Positions 46,102 through 55,932 of a stretch of 64,000 bases of DNA are shown here, one piece after another. Position 1 is the stretch's first letter. Each line of letters begins with the position of its first letter. Location: assembly GCA_006384855.1 (NCBI GenBank), contig VCJN01002224.1:1-64000 (forward strand), read 5' to 3'. This DNA is from Tetraselmis striata. Its lineage: Eukaryota; Chlorophyta; Chlorodendrophyceae; Chlorodendrales; Chlorodendraceae. Below the pieces are notes generated by a model. That model saw nothing but the letters and a program-made list of their open reading frames with translations, was not told the origin of the DNA and did not search any database. The position numbers were made by a program, and so were the translations under genes.

Positions 46102-46557
46102 TTAGCGAGCCGTAAAACTAATAGGTGCGCAAGGGCAACACGTGCAGCGGGGCCAACCCACCTTGACGACTCGCGGCGCCCCTATCGAGGCCGACTGCGG
46201 CTCGGCAGCAGGCACGCGAGGGGGTGCGTCAACACGACTGCCATACAACACGACTGCCACTCCGAGTACCATGTCACCCAGGCGCGCATTGTCGCGTATA
46301 CCAACAGTAGGCGAGGATTGCTGCCCCAACCTTGTCGCTCCTTGCAAGCCGTCCACAGGGTTTGTTGTTGACTGAAGTTCGTTTCTGCGGGCGACAATGG
46401 GATTTCCTGCGACTACGACGAGTCCAGAAGGTGCCGGCAGTGCAGCCACCTTATCTATGACGGGCAATTTTGCATACATCACCAGGGTCTCAGGCTCCGC
46501 TGCGCCCGGCACCACTTCAGCGGTGCCCACCCCATAGTAGAGCTGGCCATCCTGCAC
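46102..46557 (-). CDS. Unidentified frame between satellite arrays
   Basis: The N-terminal half has protein-like composition and is unique in the element: MQDGQLYYGVGTAEVV, TLVMYAKLPVIDKVAALPAP, SGLVVVAGNPIVARRNEL. The C-terminal third is satellite sequence. No homology is recognised. It may be an exon of an element gene. Confidence 0.3.
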   Translation of the reverse strand: MQDGQLYYGVGTAEVVPGAAEPETLVMYAKLPVIDKVAALPAPSGLVVVAGNPIVARRNELQSTTNPVDGLQGATRLGQQSSPTVGIRDNARLGDMVLGVAVVLYGSRVDAPPRVPAAEPQSASIGAPRVVKVGWPRCTCCPCAPISFTAR

Positions 46558-46799
46558 TCCGCCCTCTTCCTCACGGCCGCGCTTGGAGCCAGCACCACCC
46601 TGCCCGCGTTTGCCCTTGCCTTTTCCCCTGTTTGCTTCTCCCGGCCTGCACAGGCGTCACCAAAGGATTGTGAGGGTCGTTCGGGCCTTTTGCAGCGGGG
46701 GCAGCGGGTGCGTCGCTCGTGCCAGATTTTGCAGTCGGGGGGTATGGGTCGGATGTGCGATGGCGACTACATAATCAGCAAGTCGGAAACTAAAAAACC

Positions 46800-47760
46800 C
46801 CAACATAGCCTTACATCGCAGCAAGGCCGCCCACCTTGCGACTGGCGTCGCTTCTTTTGAGGCCGGTTGCGACTCGCCGACAGCAAGGCGAGGGGGTGCG
46901 TCGCTCGTGCAGCTAGCAGTCGGGGGGGGGGGGGGGGTAGGTCGAACGCGCGATGGCGACATATTATTTAGCAAGCCATAAAAATGCAAAGGTGGATAAC
47001 ATCATTATGTCGCAGCAAGGCCGCTCGCCTTGGCGACGTGCGTCGCCTCGGTTGAAGCCGGCTGCGACTTGTCAGCATCGGGCGAGGGGATGCGTCGCTC
47101 GTGCAAGGTTTGGCACTCGGGGGCTATCGGTGGAACGTGCGATGGCGGCATTATAATTAGCAAGCCGGAAACTGCAAAAGCCTATCTTAACCTTACCTCG
47201 CAGCAAGGCCGCCCACCCTTGCAACTGGTGGCGCCTGCGAGCCGGCTGCGACTCGTCGGCAGCAAGGCGAGGGGGTGCGTCGCTTGTGCCACATTTTGCA
47301 CTCGGGGGCTGTGGGTGGAATGTGCGATGGCGACATAATTAGCCAGTCGAAAACTAAAACAGCCTAGCATAGCCTTACATCGACGCAAGGCCGCCCACCG
47401 TGGCGACTAGCGTCGCTTCATTTGAGGCCGGCTGCAACTCGTCGGCAGCAAGGCAAGGGGGGTGCGTCGCTCGTGCTTTGCAATCGGGGGCTGTGGGTCG
47501 AACGCGCGATGGCGACATAATTAGCAAGCCGAACACAACAGAAGCCCAAGACAACATTACATCGCAGCAAGGCCGCCCACCTTGCTTGGCGACTGGCGTT
47601 GCTTCTTTTGAGGCCGGCTGCAACTCGTCGGCAGCGGGCGGGGGTAGGGAGTGTGTTGCTCGTGCTAGTTTTTGGAGTCGGGGACAGACTGTCAGTCGAA
47701 CGTGTAATGGCGACATAATTAGCAAGCCGTATAAAAATGCAAAGGTGCACCACACTACCA
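46800..47760. repeat. Satellite array 2, about 190-bp units
   Basis: Five units homologous to array 1. The first units of the two arrays share private variants (for example GTGCAGCTAGCAGTCGGGG, and AAAAATGCAAAGGTG with AACATCATTATGTCGCAGC), showing that the arrays arose by one large duplication. Confidence 0.9.
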
Positions 47761-47836
47761 CAGCATTACACCACAGCACGGCCACAACCTCCCCCCCCCC
47801 CCCCCCCCCCCCGCGCCCCCCCGGCCTCCATCCCGC

Positions 47837-48448
47837 CTATTCCACAGCTCTTGCCGTGGGCATGGTGGTTGTCGCGCCTTTAGCCTCCGAGCCGCTGGCA
47901 TCCGGCACGCCCCCACCCCCGCCTAATGCGAGCGCAAGCCAACAGGGTGTGGCTGCCGACGCGCCGGCTCCCTGCCCGCCGCTCTCCCCAGCCTGGCTAT
48001 CGCTATGCGTAGGCCAGCCCTCGGCCGCATCGCCAGCGACAGCCAAGCTCGGCGACATGTCTGCCGCTGGCGGGCCCTGCCCGTGACCCGCCACTGACTG
48101 CGTATCGGCCCGGCTAGGTCCAACGGCAAGGGCCGCCACGCGACGAGAGCGTTGGGTGGGGGCACGTCCAGCAGACGCAGCCCTTGGTCGAGCGGGTCGG
48201 GCGGACCGGCTGGCAGACTCTCGAGAGGGTGGCCGCGTGCGGGGGGGAAGGGGGGGGTTGCTAGGCACCTCCATCGCGATGGGACCTACCCCAGCCTGCA
48301 TGGCAGTAACCGATAGCGTGAGCTGCAAGTCTCGCGACATGGCAGGGAATGCAGGGCAAGTAAGGCACAGGGACGCAGGGACGTAAGAGGCGGCAGCATG
48401 CCTACTCACCAGCCGTGCAGACCTACGCCGAAGGTAGGCGGAGTCCAT
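47837..48448 (-). CDS. Unidentified Ala/Pro/Ser-rich frame of the Mutator-like element
   Basis: A 203-residue frame starting near the right terminus and reading inward. It contains MSRDLQLTLSVTAMQAGVG, a Pro/Arg-rich middle and a Gly/Ala tail that is duplicated at 45493-45801. Its position suggests a first exon of an element gene. The function is unknown and coding status uncertain. Confidence 0.3.
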   Translation of the reverse strand: MDSAYLRRRSARLVSRHAAASYVPASLCLTCPAFPAMSRDLQLTLSVTAMQAGVGPIAMEVPSNPPLPPRTRPPSRESASRSARPARPRAASAGRAPTQRSRRVAALAVGPSRADTQSVAGHGQGPPAADMSPSLAVAGDAAEGWPTHSDSQAGESGGQGAGASAATPCWLALALGGGGGVPDASGSEAKGATTTMPTARAVE

Positions 48449-48810
48449 TCATGTCACGGATCCGGGCGTTCGCGCTATTTTGTGTAAGTTAAGACCCTGC
48501 ATGCCTGTGTCGCGTGGGATCCTTTCCTAAGAATAACTGTCTGCCACGGCCCGGTTTGGGTTTCTGGGCAGCCTTGGCGGTGGTGGAAAGGTATACCAGT
48601 AGCGACTAGTAGTACTGCGCAGCCGACCTCCACGAGTGGGCGGGATAAGGGATGGCGGCGGCGACGGCGAGTATACAGTACTTTGCGCTGTATATATTTG
48701 TCTGTAGTACATTGTTTGGCGCGCGAGCTAGTAAATTGTCCCATTTTCAGTGAGTCAAAAGAGAAGTATAGTGGCCTGCACCGTTTACGGTATAATATTG
48801 CCCTTTTCCC

Positions 48811-48819
48811 GTTCAGCAG
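48811..48819. repeat. 9-bp target duplication, right
   Basis: GTTCAGCAG, the partner of 43462-43470. Confidence 0.9.
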
Positions 48820-49223
48820 TACTAGCTATAATGTACACAAAATTCCCCAGTGTTACCAAATACGTACGGCTGCGATTTGCGCTCCCATGTACTAATAGTC
48901 GTAGTTATCCACAGGACGACTCGTCATCGCGCCCGGGTTCGTACTAGATACCCGGTACCGGCTTAATGAATATATCGCGTACTACCCGGTACTACACGGA
49001 CAACCTTGTACCTTATACGTCAGTGCCATGTAACACTTCACCGGGCTGGTACGACTACCAGAATGATGACAAAAAGGATTTATCGCCCGCCGGCAATAAC
49101 GCCGGATGTACTCGCACGTAACTGGATGGACGTGCCGCCACCAGCAGCAGCCTTCACGGATAAATAATAGTCGCTAGTAGTAGTGCTTCGTCACCCGTAT
49201 GTCACATCTGAATCTCACAGTGG

Positions 49224-51108
49224 ATGGAGCCGCGGAGGGGCAAGGGCTCCAGCGGGAGGCTGTGGGCGGGTCACGAGAAGGCGACCTCAGAGCACACGTT
49301 TGAGACGTGGAAGAACTCTACGGACTGTGCCATGGAGAAGGAGCAACAACAGGCATTCGACCGCAACAGACCGTTCAACGAGATCCACGAGGTTCACGTG
49401 TTGCGAGGCCGCATTCAGCCGAAGTACTTGGAGTCGCTAGAGACTATACTCATCAGCCGGGGCATCAAGTACGAGGACTCGAGGATAGTACAGAGGTTGA
49501 AAGGCGCAGAACGGCTCGACTACTACTACCGCCGGTTGTTGGACGGCATGTGGGAGGAACTCGTCAACATCACCGAGCAGATCGAGCTGCATTCGGAGCG
49601 GTACAAGTGCCATCGCTCGCCTGGTGAGACTGTGCGCGACTTCCGCAATCTGTTGCTAACGCACACTAGGGTCAAGAACCTGGTCACTGAGGAGACGACG
49701 CGCATTGTGGAGATATCGCGCGTCAACACGGAGTTCATCGCGCGGGCATGGGGCAAGACGCGTTTCAGCCCCTGCATCAAATTCGCGCAACAACAACTCG
49801 TGGACTACACGATGGACACCCAGGTGGACATGACTAAGGATATAGCTGAGTGGCTCGACAAGCAGGAGCGCGGCATCATTCACATAGGCGCTCACTCGCG
49901 CGTCCAGAGCGGAGGCGGCGGGCGCAGTTTTGACCACGAGGAGCACACGGCCTCGGTGGCGGTCGCGGCACCGACAGCCATGGTCGTGGAGGCAGCCACG
50001 GAGAGGGTGGCAACTACCATCGACGTGGAGGTGGAGGAGGTGATCGTAGAGGCGAGCGCACGGAGAGGAGCGCTTACGCCCGTGATGGAGATGATGGTGG
50101 GCAAGGCAGCCACGTCAATGAGGCAGGTTGCTGTGGTTGTGGGTCGAAAGATCACTACAAGAGCGACTGCCCTCTGTGGAGCAGACGTGCTCTGAGTGCG
50201 GCAAGAAGGGTCACATTGCCAAGCGTTGCTGGAAGGCCAACCCTGATCTCCGTCCGGAGACCGCCATGGCAGCAACCAATCCCGGGGAGCACATCAGAGT
50301 GCGCGAGGAGCCCAAGAAGCCGGACCGCAAGTCGTGCATGATGTGTGGCAAGGATGCGGGCCACACAACTGAGGAGTGCGGGAAGCTGCGCAAGTTCGTT
50401 GCGAACCTGCAGGCGACAGACGGCCACAAACCCAAGAACCCGCAGCTCAACGGCTATGCTCAAGTCGTCGGCGGCGAGGAGGGCAAGGTGGTGGGGTTGG
50501 CAGCCGCCAGCCAGTTGCGCCCACAGCGTAAGAGCACGGAGGCTCAATGGCCCACAGGCCATGGCGTCAACACGGTGCGCATGGAGGACGGAGAACGTGA
50601 GGCCAGGCAGCGGAGGCTGCCTCGCGGCTTCACCACCTCATCGATGGAGATGGCGCAGCAGATGCAGAGCCGTACAGAGCTGACGGCGAGGCTCACTAGC
50701 GCAACACCGAGCGTCACGGAGCTTGTGTCACTGGCCAACGGCGGTGGACAGCCGCGCATGCCGCTGATGGAGATCGCCAAGCGGCTGGTCAAGCACGAGC
50801 CCGTGGAAGATAGCTGGCAGAAGCATGCTGTCATGCGTGCTCTGGAGAGCAAACGAGTCTCCATCAGCTTGATGGAGGCTTACCAGCTCGAGCGCAGCGG
50901 CGGCGGGATGATGGAGAGCGTCATGGCAACAGCATGGGGCGGCGGTGCACTGAGTACCGAGTCGATCAGCAGCCACGCTCAGTCAGCCAGGACCTCAAGC
51001 GGGGAACGCGCCTTCGAGGCAGCGCTGATGACGGTGGAGGGGGTCGCTGACCAACAAAGCGGCGGCAAAGTCTACCGCGGAGGAGAAGACCGCTGGCGGA
51101 GAGGCTGA
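49224..51108 (+). pseudogene. Retrotransposon gag with three CCHC zinc knuckles, one frameshift
   Basis: The capsid-like part runs from TFETWKNSTDCAMEKEQQQA through YYYRRLLDGMWEELVNITEQ to SPCIKFAQQQLVDYTMD. Three knuckles of C-x2-C-x4/5-H-x4-C follow: CCGCGSKDHYKSDC, CSECGKKGHIAKRC and CMMCGKDAGHTTEEC. The first knuckle is in a different frame from the other two (shift near 50150-50200). The ATG at 49224 is only the point where sequence resumes after the CACTA insertion. The true start is upstream of 39365. The C-terminal part (to 51108) is Ser/Met-rich without known domains. Confidence 0.8.
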
Positions 51109-51120
51109 GACTGAACTGTC

Positions 51121-52038
51121 TTGCCATTTACCGGCCGGGTCAACTCGCGAGACAATGCGAGGAGGAGGAAGATCGCAAGCGCGCAAATGCGCAGCGTAAT
51201 GCCAGCATGGCGGTTGAGGAGGCATAAGTATGTCGCCGCAGCGGCAAGTGGGAACCCGCCACTGACTATCGACGAGGCAGACATCAGGGAGCAAGCACTA
51301 CGGCTGCCCAAAGGGTCTGAGACCCGACGCTGCCTGGAGCAGCAGGCGGAAGTCGCCAACAAGGGCATTTTTGCCCTTCAGCCCACGGGGGCTGAGGCGA
51401 AGGAGCAGCCGGAGACGGGTCGGCTTGACACCATCACGTGCGAGTTGCACGCCAACAACACCCTGCTGCAGTGCGAGACCATTTTCGACGGCGGCAGCAG
51501 CCACACCCGCATGAACGCGTCAGCGATGGAACCAAGCGCGGCGGAGGCCGTGGTGAAGGGCACTGGCGGGTGGTTTGACGTAGACATGGTGGTGGTGATG
51601 CTCGCCAATGGCAAGCGCTCATGCGAGCAGCAACGACGATTGCGGGATGGCGTGGTCTTCACGCTTCGGCCCGTCACCTCAATCATGGCAGCTCATCACG
51701 CACCGCGCGCGTACGAGAATGGAGGCGAGGCACCGGGCTTGTTGCTCGGTGGACCTACCATCACAGCCCTCGGGTTGCGCCCGGACCCGGCGACCAGAAT
51801 CTGCACTTTCCGCGCACCCAACCGACCAGCCGGCAGAGTGCCGCTTCTCAGTCAAACGGCGTGGGAGCAGCGGGTCCGCGAGCACCAACCTGTGGTGCGC
51901 GTGGAGAGAGCAAGCTACTGCCATGGGGTGGAGCTCGGCGATGATGAGATGGGGGAGGAGAGTGGGGGGGGGGGGGGGGGGGGGGGCAGTGACGTGTCTC
52001 ACAGCCACGCACGCCGCCCACGAACCCTCACGCCGTGA
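51121..52038 (+). CDS. Retrotransposon aspartic protease region
   Basis: Retropepsin-like: the active-site triplet is FDGGSSHTRM (usual form D-T/S-G-A/S), followed by an alanine/valine-rich strand and the LLLGGPTITALGLRPD block that matches the second psi-loop of Ty3-type proteases. It cuts the polyprotein in the virus-like particle. A G run (51965-51986) lies just before the stop and probably shifts the frame, as the following methyltransferase motif continues in another frame. Confidence 0.65.
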   Translation: MPFTGRVNSRDNARRRKIASAQMRSVMPAWRLRRHKYVAAAASGNPPLTIDEADIREQALRLPKGSETRRCLEQQAEVANKGIFALQPTGAEAKEQPETGRLDTITCELHANNTLLQCETIFDGGSSHTRMNASAMEPSAAEAVVKGTGGWFDVDMVVVMLANGKRSCEQQRRLRDGVVFTLRPVTSIMAAHHAPRAYENGGEAPGLLLGGPTITALGLRPDPATRICTFRAPNRPAGRVPLLSQTAWEQRVREHQPVVRVERASYCHGVELGDDEMGEESGGGGGGGGSDVSHSHARRPRTLTP

Positions 52039-52039
52039 C

Positions 52040-53115
52040 ATGCAAGAGTCCAAGACCTGCGAGCCGGCAGACCTACCGCCTTTGCGGGAGGTGCAGAGCC
52101 TGCAGCGTCACGGGCTGGCGAGACTGAGCACCCGCGAAGAGGGCATCAGCATGTACGAGCCATGCGGCGGAGGCTACGTTGCCGTGCTGAATGCCATGCT
52201 GGCCAACGGTCAAAAGGTGGCCAGATACCGGCATTCGGACACCGACCCGGCAGCCCGCAAGGCCGCTGGGCAGCGTGTTCAAGGACCTCAGTAGAAGATA
52301 TCCGGATCTACCACCAGCTAGCGCGATCAAGGGGTGGGACTCGTTCCCACAGGACATCACGGCGATCACGGCGGAGGACATGAGGCGCCTGCCATATACA
52401 TAGACATAGTGGGGTGTGGATGGCCCTGCCCAGACATGAGCAGAGCCAACCGCGACGCGCTGGGATTGTGCGACCGGAGGTCATGTTTGCTCTTTCACGT
52501 AGCCGCGTTCATCGAGATGCTCGAGGAGAAGCAGCCCACCGGCGTGGGGTGGTTGCTGGAGAACGTGGATACGAGCGAGGACGATAGACTGTACATCAAG
52601 GAGTCTGAAAAATACATCACGAAGATCATCGGGAGAGCGCTCGTGATTGATGAGGCGGGCTGTGGAGCAAATCATCACCGAGTGCGACGGTTCTGGACGA
52701 ACATGGGGGACGTGGAGAGGCTGAAGTTGGCGTGGGAGAAGCGGGCGGACATGCAGCCGCGACTGCTGCGAGAGGTGCTGCCACCGCACCTACGGCCGCA
52801 TGTCAATCTGCCGACACCACCCAACGGAGTTCGCGTCAACAAGCAAACCGGGGCAGCCACGCGCGTTGCCAACAATCTTGGCGCGAAAGGACTCAGATGC
52901 CTACTCCGGCGAGGGGGCCGGCATGTTGTTCAACATCAGCACGGGCACGTGGGAACGGCCCACTGTCCACTTGAAGGAGGAGCTTTTCGGTTACGAGCCG
53001 AACGTGATTCACGGCATACCGCTGCCGGACCATGAGCGCCTCGTTGGCAATGCCATGGGTCTGCACAGCGTCGCGTGGATCGTCGAGCAGCTCTTCGTGG
53101 AGCAACAGCGACTGA
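52040..53115 (+). pseudogene. Cytosine-C5 DNA methyltransferase (DNMT-like) domain in retrotransposon
   Basis: All landmark motifs of a DNA C5-methyltransferase occur in order. SAM-binding motif I is SMYEPCGGGYVAVLNAML with HSDTDPAARKA. The pre-motif-IV segment has FKDLSRRYPDLPPASAIKGW and DITAITAEDM. Motif IV has the catalytic cysteine in VGCGWPCPDMSRAN. Motif VI is LLENV, motif VIII is HHRVRRFWTNMG, and motifs IX-X are ILARKDSDAYSGEG, LFGYEP and ERLVGNAM. The layout resembles DNMT3-type enzymes. Three frame changes (near 52265, 52400 and 52860) break it here. It sits between protease and RNase H, where reverse transcriptase is expected. It would methylate cytosine in DNA, possibly the element's own copies. 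Confidence 0.82.
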
Positions 53116-53539
53116 GGGACTTGGAGGAGCTGGAGCGCGCAGCCCGGGCTGCCCAGGCAGCTCGGAGCGCGGAGCGAGAGAGACGAGAGCAGCGCAGGAT
53201 GCAGAGATCCTGCGGGAGAGCATGGCAGCAGCTGTGTCAACATGCGCTATGCTGCTGGCTGCTGCTCATTTGGTTGGGCGGCACGTCAATGCACTTCAGC
53301 GAGGCGAGTCGTCTCGGCAACACCACGGTGTTGACCATGTCCGTGGCAGTGATGGTGCGCGCGAGCGCGCGCTACCGCCGCGAGGTGACGGCGACAAGCA
53401 AGGCGGGGCGCCGAGCCTTCGGCGCCAACGCCGTGTCGGATGGCGGCGGGACTGCGGAACGGAGTAGCGCTGCCGCGTGGGCCAATCGTGGCTACACGCA
53501 GGCAAGCATGAATGATCACGTGGAGGATGTTCGCAGCCT

Positions 53540-53975
53540 GAAGGATCCTGCGAAACACTGGCGGTGCTGGCGCAGGAGGACGACGAACGACATGAGTACG
53601 TTACGTGGTGGAGTTTGCGAGCCGCACCTGCCAAGGCGCGGAGCCAAACTATGCCAGCTATGAGGGATGGTGCTGCGGGAGCTGCAGGAGCTCATCCACC
53701 AGCACTCCAAGCTGGAGCGCGTGGGCGAGAGCTTTCAGGTGTGTCGGTAGGGTGAGTGTCTTGCCATGTTGTATGGCATGGACAAGTTCGGATACTACCT
53801 GTTTGGCAGGCAGTTTGTGGTGGTGACGGATCATCGGCCTTTGGACTGGCTGATGAACATCGCTCAGCTTCGTGGGAAGTTGGCGCGGTGGGCGATGAGG
53901 CTCAGCGAGTAAGACTTCGTGGTTCGCTATCGGAAGGGCGTTCACCACGTCAACGCAGATTGTCTGAGTCGGGGG
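53540..53975 (+). pseudogene. Retrotransposon RNase H remnant (reverse transcriptase deleted)
   Basis: Recognisable Ty3-type RNase H pieces are VLAQEDDERHEYV, VEFASRTCQGAEPNYASYEG, FVVVTDHRPLDWLMN and VVRYRKGVHHVNADCLSRGP. The first catalytic TDAS block is missing: LKDPAK runs almost directly into VLAQ. Upstream, only about 420 bp separate this from the methyltransferase and contain no Y/F-x-DD or other RT motif. An in-frame TAA at about 53910 and frame changes add to the damage. Confidence 0.75.
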
Positions 53976-53979
53976 CCCG

Positions 53980-55410
53980 TGAAGGGCGACCCAACGGAGC
54001 TGGATGGGTGCGGTGAGTTTTCACCGGAGGGCACCGTGCGACATGCGGCAGCCTTTTGCTGCGCAACGGCTCAGAGCAGTCGGCAGCCGGAGCTGTCAGC
54101 GTGGGCACGACGCCGCGTGCTGGACACCGCCCATGAGGGCGCGGCCGACGGCGACTTGGTGGCGGTTACCGGCGAGCTGACGGCGGGACCGCGGAGAGGC
54201 GATCCGTGGATGGACGCGGAGGCGATGGCGGAGCTGCAGGCGGGCAACGTCAACATGCCGCGACCTTATGCCCGCTATACATGGAGAAACAACATCTTGT
54301 GGTGTTTACACAAGGACGGCACGCACCGCGAGGTACCGCCATCTAGTGGGCGAGACACCGTGATTATGGATGTGCATGTCAAGATGGGCCATGCATTTGG
54401 GGCGGGATCGGCTGCGCAGTATTATCGACGCTTCATATTTCTGGCCGGGGATGGTGGAGGATGTAGCCCGAGTCAAGAAGGCGTGTCCGGACTGCGATCG
54501 GCTGCAACATCGACCCGGCGGCACCAGCGGCCGCCCAAAGGCAGCCTCGCCGCTGGACATGCAGCCGCTGCCGCACTTCGGCATGTTCTTCCGCTGGCAC
54601 TTGGACTTGGCGGGGCCTTTCGAGGCCACCCGCAATCGCAACGCCTGGGTGCTGGTGATGGTGGAAGCGGCGAGCAAGTGGGTGGAGTTGGTGCCGCTGC
54701 GCACCAAGGAGGCAGCCAACATACGACAAGCCTTTCAGGAGAGAGTGCTGGCGCGTTTCGCGGCGCCCGGCGAGGTGTGTACCGACGGCGGTACCGAGTT
54801 CAGCGGCGAGTTCCACGAACTTCTCGTGGAGCATGACACCGATCATCCGAAGCCGCTGCCCTATCATCCGCAGCCCAATGGGTTGGCGGAAGGGATGGTG
54901 AAGACAGTCAAGGAGGCACTGATGCGCTATGTGGTTCAGCCCGGCAAGCGTGTCGTGTGGGGCACTTTTCTGCCTTCCATCGAGCTGGGCTACCGGTGCA
55001 GCAAGCAAGCCAGCACCAGGTACAGCCCATACGAATTGGTGTACGGCAGGGCGCCCGTGTTTCCCGCGCAGGCGAGAGCGCTCTTTGAGGAGAGCGCCGT
55101 GGACTTCAACAACCCGGAGGGCATGTGGGAGCGGATGACAGTGCGCGTGGAGCGTTTGGCGCTCATGGTGCCGACGGCGATGCACAACGTGGAGGCGGCG
55201 CAGCATCGTGAGGTGATGCGCTATCGCAGGAGGCGCGCGGGGTTGGTGGCGCCCGGAGTGCAGCGCTTCAGCCCCGGCGACTTCGTCTACGTGCAACATC
55301 GGCAGCAAGACGCGCTCGATCCACGAGTGCGACCGGCTGTCTACAAGGTTTACGAGGTCAACGACAACGGAGTGGTGGTGCCGCCGCGCAGGGTGCAGTG
55401 CCGCGTGTAG
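53980..55410 (+). CDS. Retrotransposon integrase
   Basis: Contains the HHCC zinc domain (HVKMGH near 54375, CPDC near 54490, in two frames separated by a shift near 54400-54440). The DDE core follows, with D in WHLDLAGPFE, D in VCTDGGTEFSGEF and E in NGLAEGMVKTVKEAL, and then SRYSP-like YSPYELVYGRAP. A C-terminal SH3-like part has FSPGDFVYVQHRQ and VRPAVYKVYEVND before the stop at 55410. It joins cDNA to chromosomal DNA. From 54370 to the stop the frame is open, so the core is intact. Its position after RNase H assigns the element to the Ty3/gypsy type. Confidence 0.88.
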
Positions 55411-55932
55411 GGCTCGACCGAACCCTAGCACACCCTAGGGTCTCTCTGCCCTAGAATCTCGGGGTGGTAGGGTCTCCATACCCTGACCACCTGCCCTACC
55501 CACCTCGTGTGGGTACCACATATATTGCCCAAGAATGCTCCATTTGGACATGTGGCACTAGGAGGAATTGAACCATGATCTCTTGGCTCAAAGCCGGGGT
55601 TTGCCGTCGCGTGAAGCCCTAGTGTAAATTCTAGGGCTTCCGGAGCCCTAGCGTGTGCTAAAACCCCCACCACGAGGGGAGTTGTGACGTCACAAAAACC
55701 TAAGATACCATAAGGAGGTGGTTGAAGGTTCTCCCCCAGCGTGGGAGTTTTGGCACACGCTAGGGCTCCGGAAGCCCTAACCTTCACTCTATGGCTTCAC
55801 GCGGCCCTAGCCTCACGCGACGGCAGTGGTCATCCAAGGAGCTGATGGCGACACGGCGCGCGTGCGCGTTGAGGAGATGGCGCGGTGCGCCGTTCCATAC
55901 GTGGTATTGCCGGCATGATTTGAAGACCGAAT
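55411..55932 (+). other. Noncoding spacer with primer-site-like and inverted-repeat sequences
   Basis: Between integrase and the PHD ORF. It is rich in CCCTAG repeats. The 22 bp at 55553-55574 begin TGGCACTAGGAGG and end TTGAACC, which is the form of a sequence complementary to a tRNA 3' end. It follows GGACA by two bases, as a primer site follows an LTR. Inverted repeats GGGCTTCCGGAGCCCTAGCG (near 55640) and CGCTAGGGCTCCGGAAGCCC (near 55760) can form a hairpin with a 100-bp loop. Confidence 0.5.

Larger units (their letters stand above)
43471..48810. mobile_element. Mutator-like element, 5340 bp, satellite-rich
   Basis: Imperfect terminal inverted repeats of about 85 bp: the left starts GGGACTGGGACAAGATTATA and the complement of the right starts GGGAAAAGGGCAATATTATA. 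Both continue GTAAACGG and further in share CTCACTGAAAATGGGACAAT. It is flanked by an exact 9-bp duplication, the size typical of Mutator-like elements. The empty site is preserved in the other CACTA copy, which proves the insertion. The interior is mostly 190-bp satellite units plus a few uncharacterised frames. No MuDR-type transposase was recognised. Confidence 0.85.
39365..49222 (+). mobile_element. CACTA-like DNA transposon, copy 1 (9858 bp, with nested element)
   Basis: The ends are inverted copies of CACTGTGAGATTCAGATGTG (39365 onward, and its complement ending at 49222), followed by partly similar subterminal sequence. The flanks are GAT on both sides (39362-39364 and 49223-49225), a 3-bp target duplication. 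CACTR ends with 3-bp duplications are diagnostic of the CACTA (EnSpm) superfamily. It carries a spliced regulatory-looking gene and a broken Cys-rich gene but no visible DDE transposase, so it is probably non-autonomous. A Mutator-like element is inserted at 43471. Confidence 0.8.

Noticed and set aside
55545..55625. Possible true tRNA gene on the minus strand
   Set aside because: Outer 7-bp pairing and a CCA end exist, but D, anticodon and T arms do not fold. The CCCTAG repeats explain the pairing.
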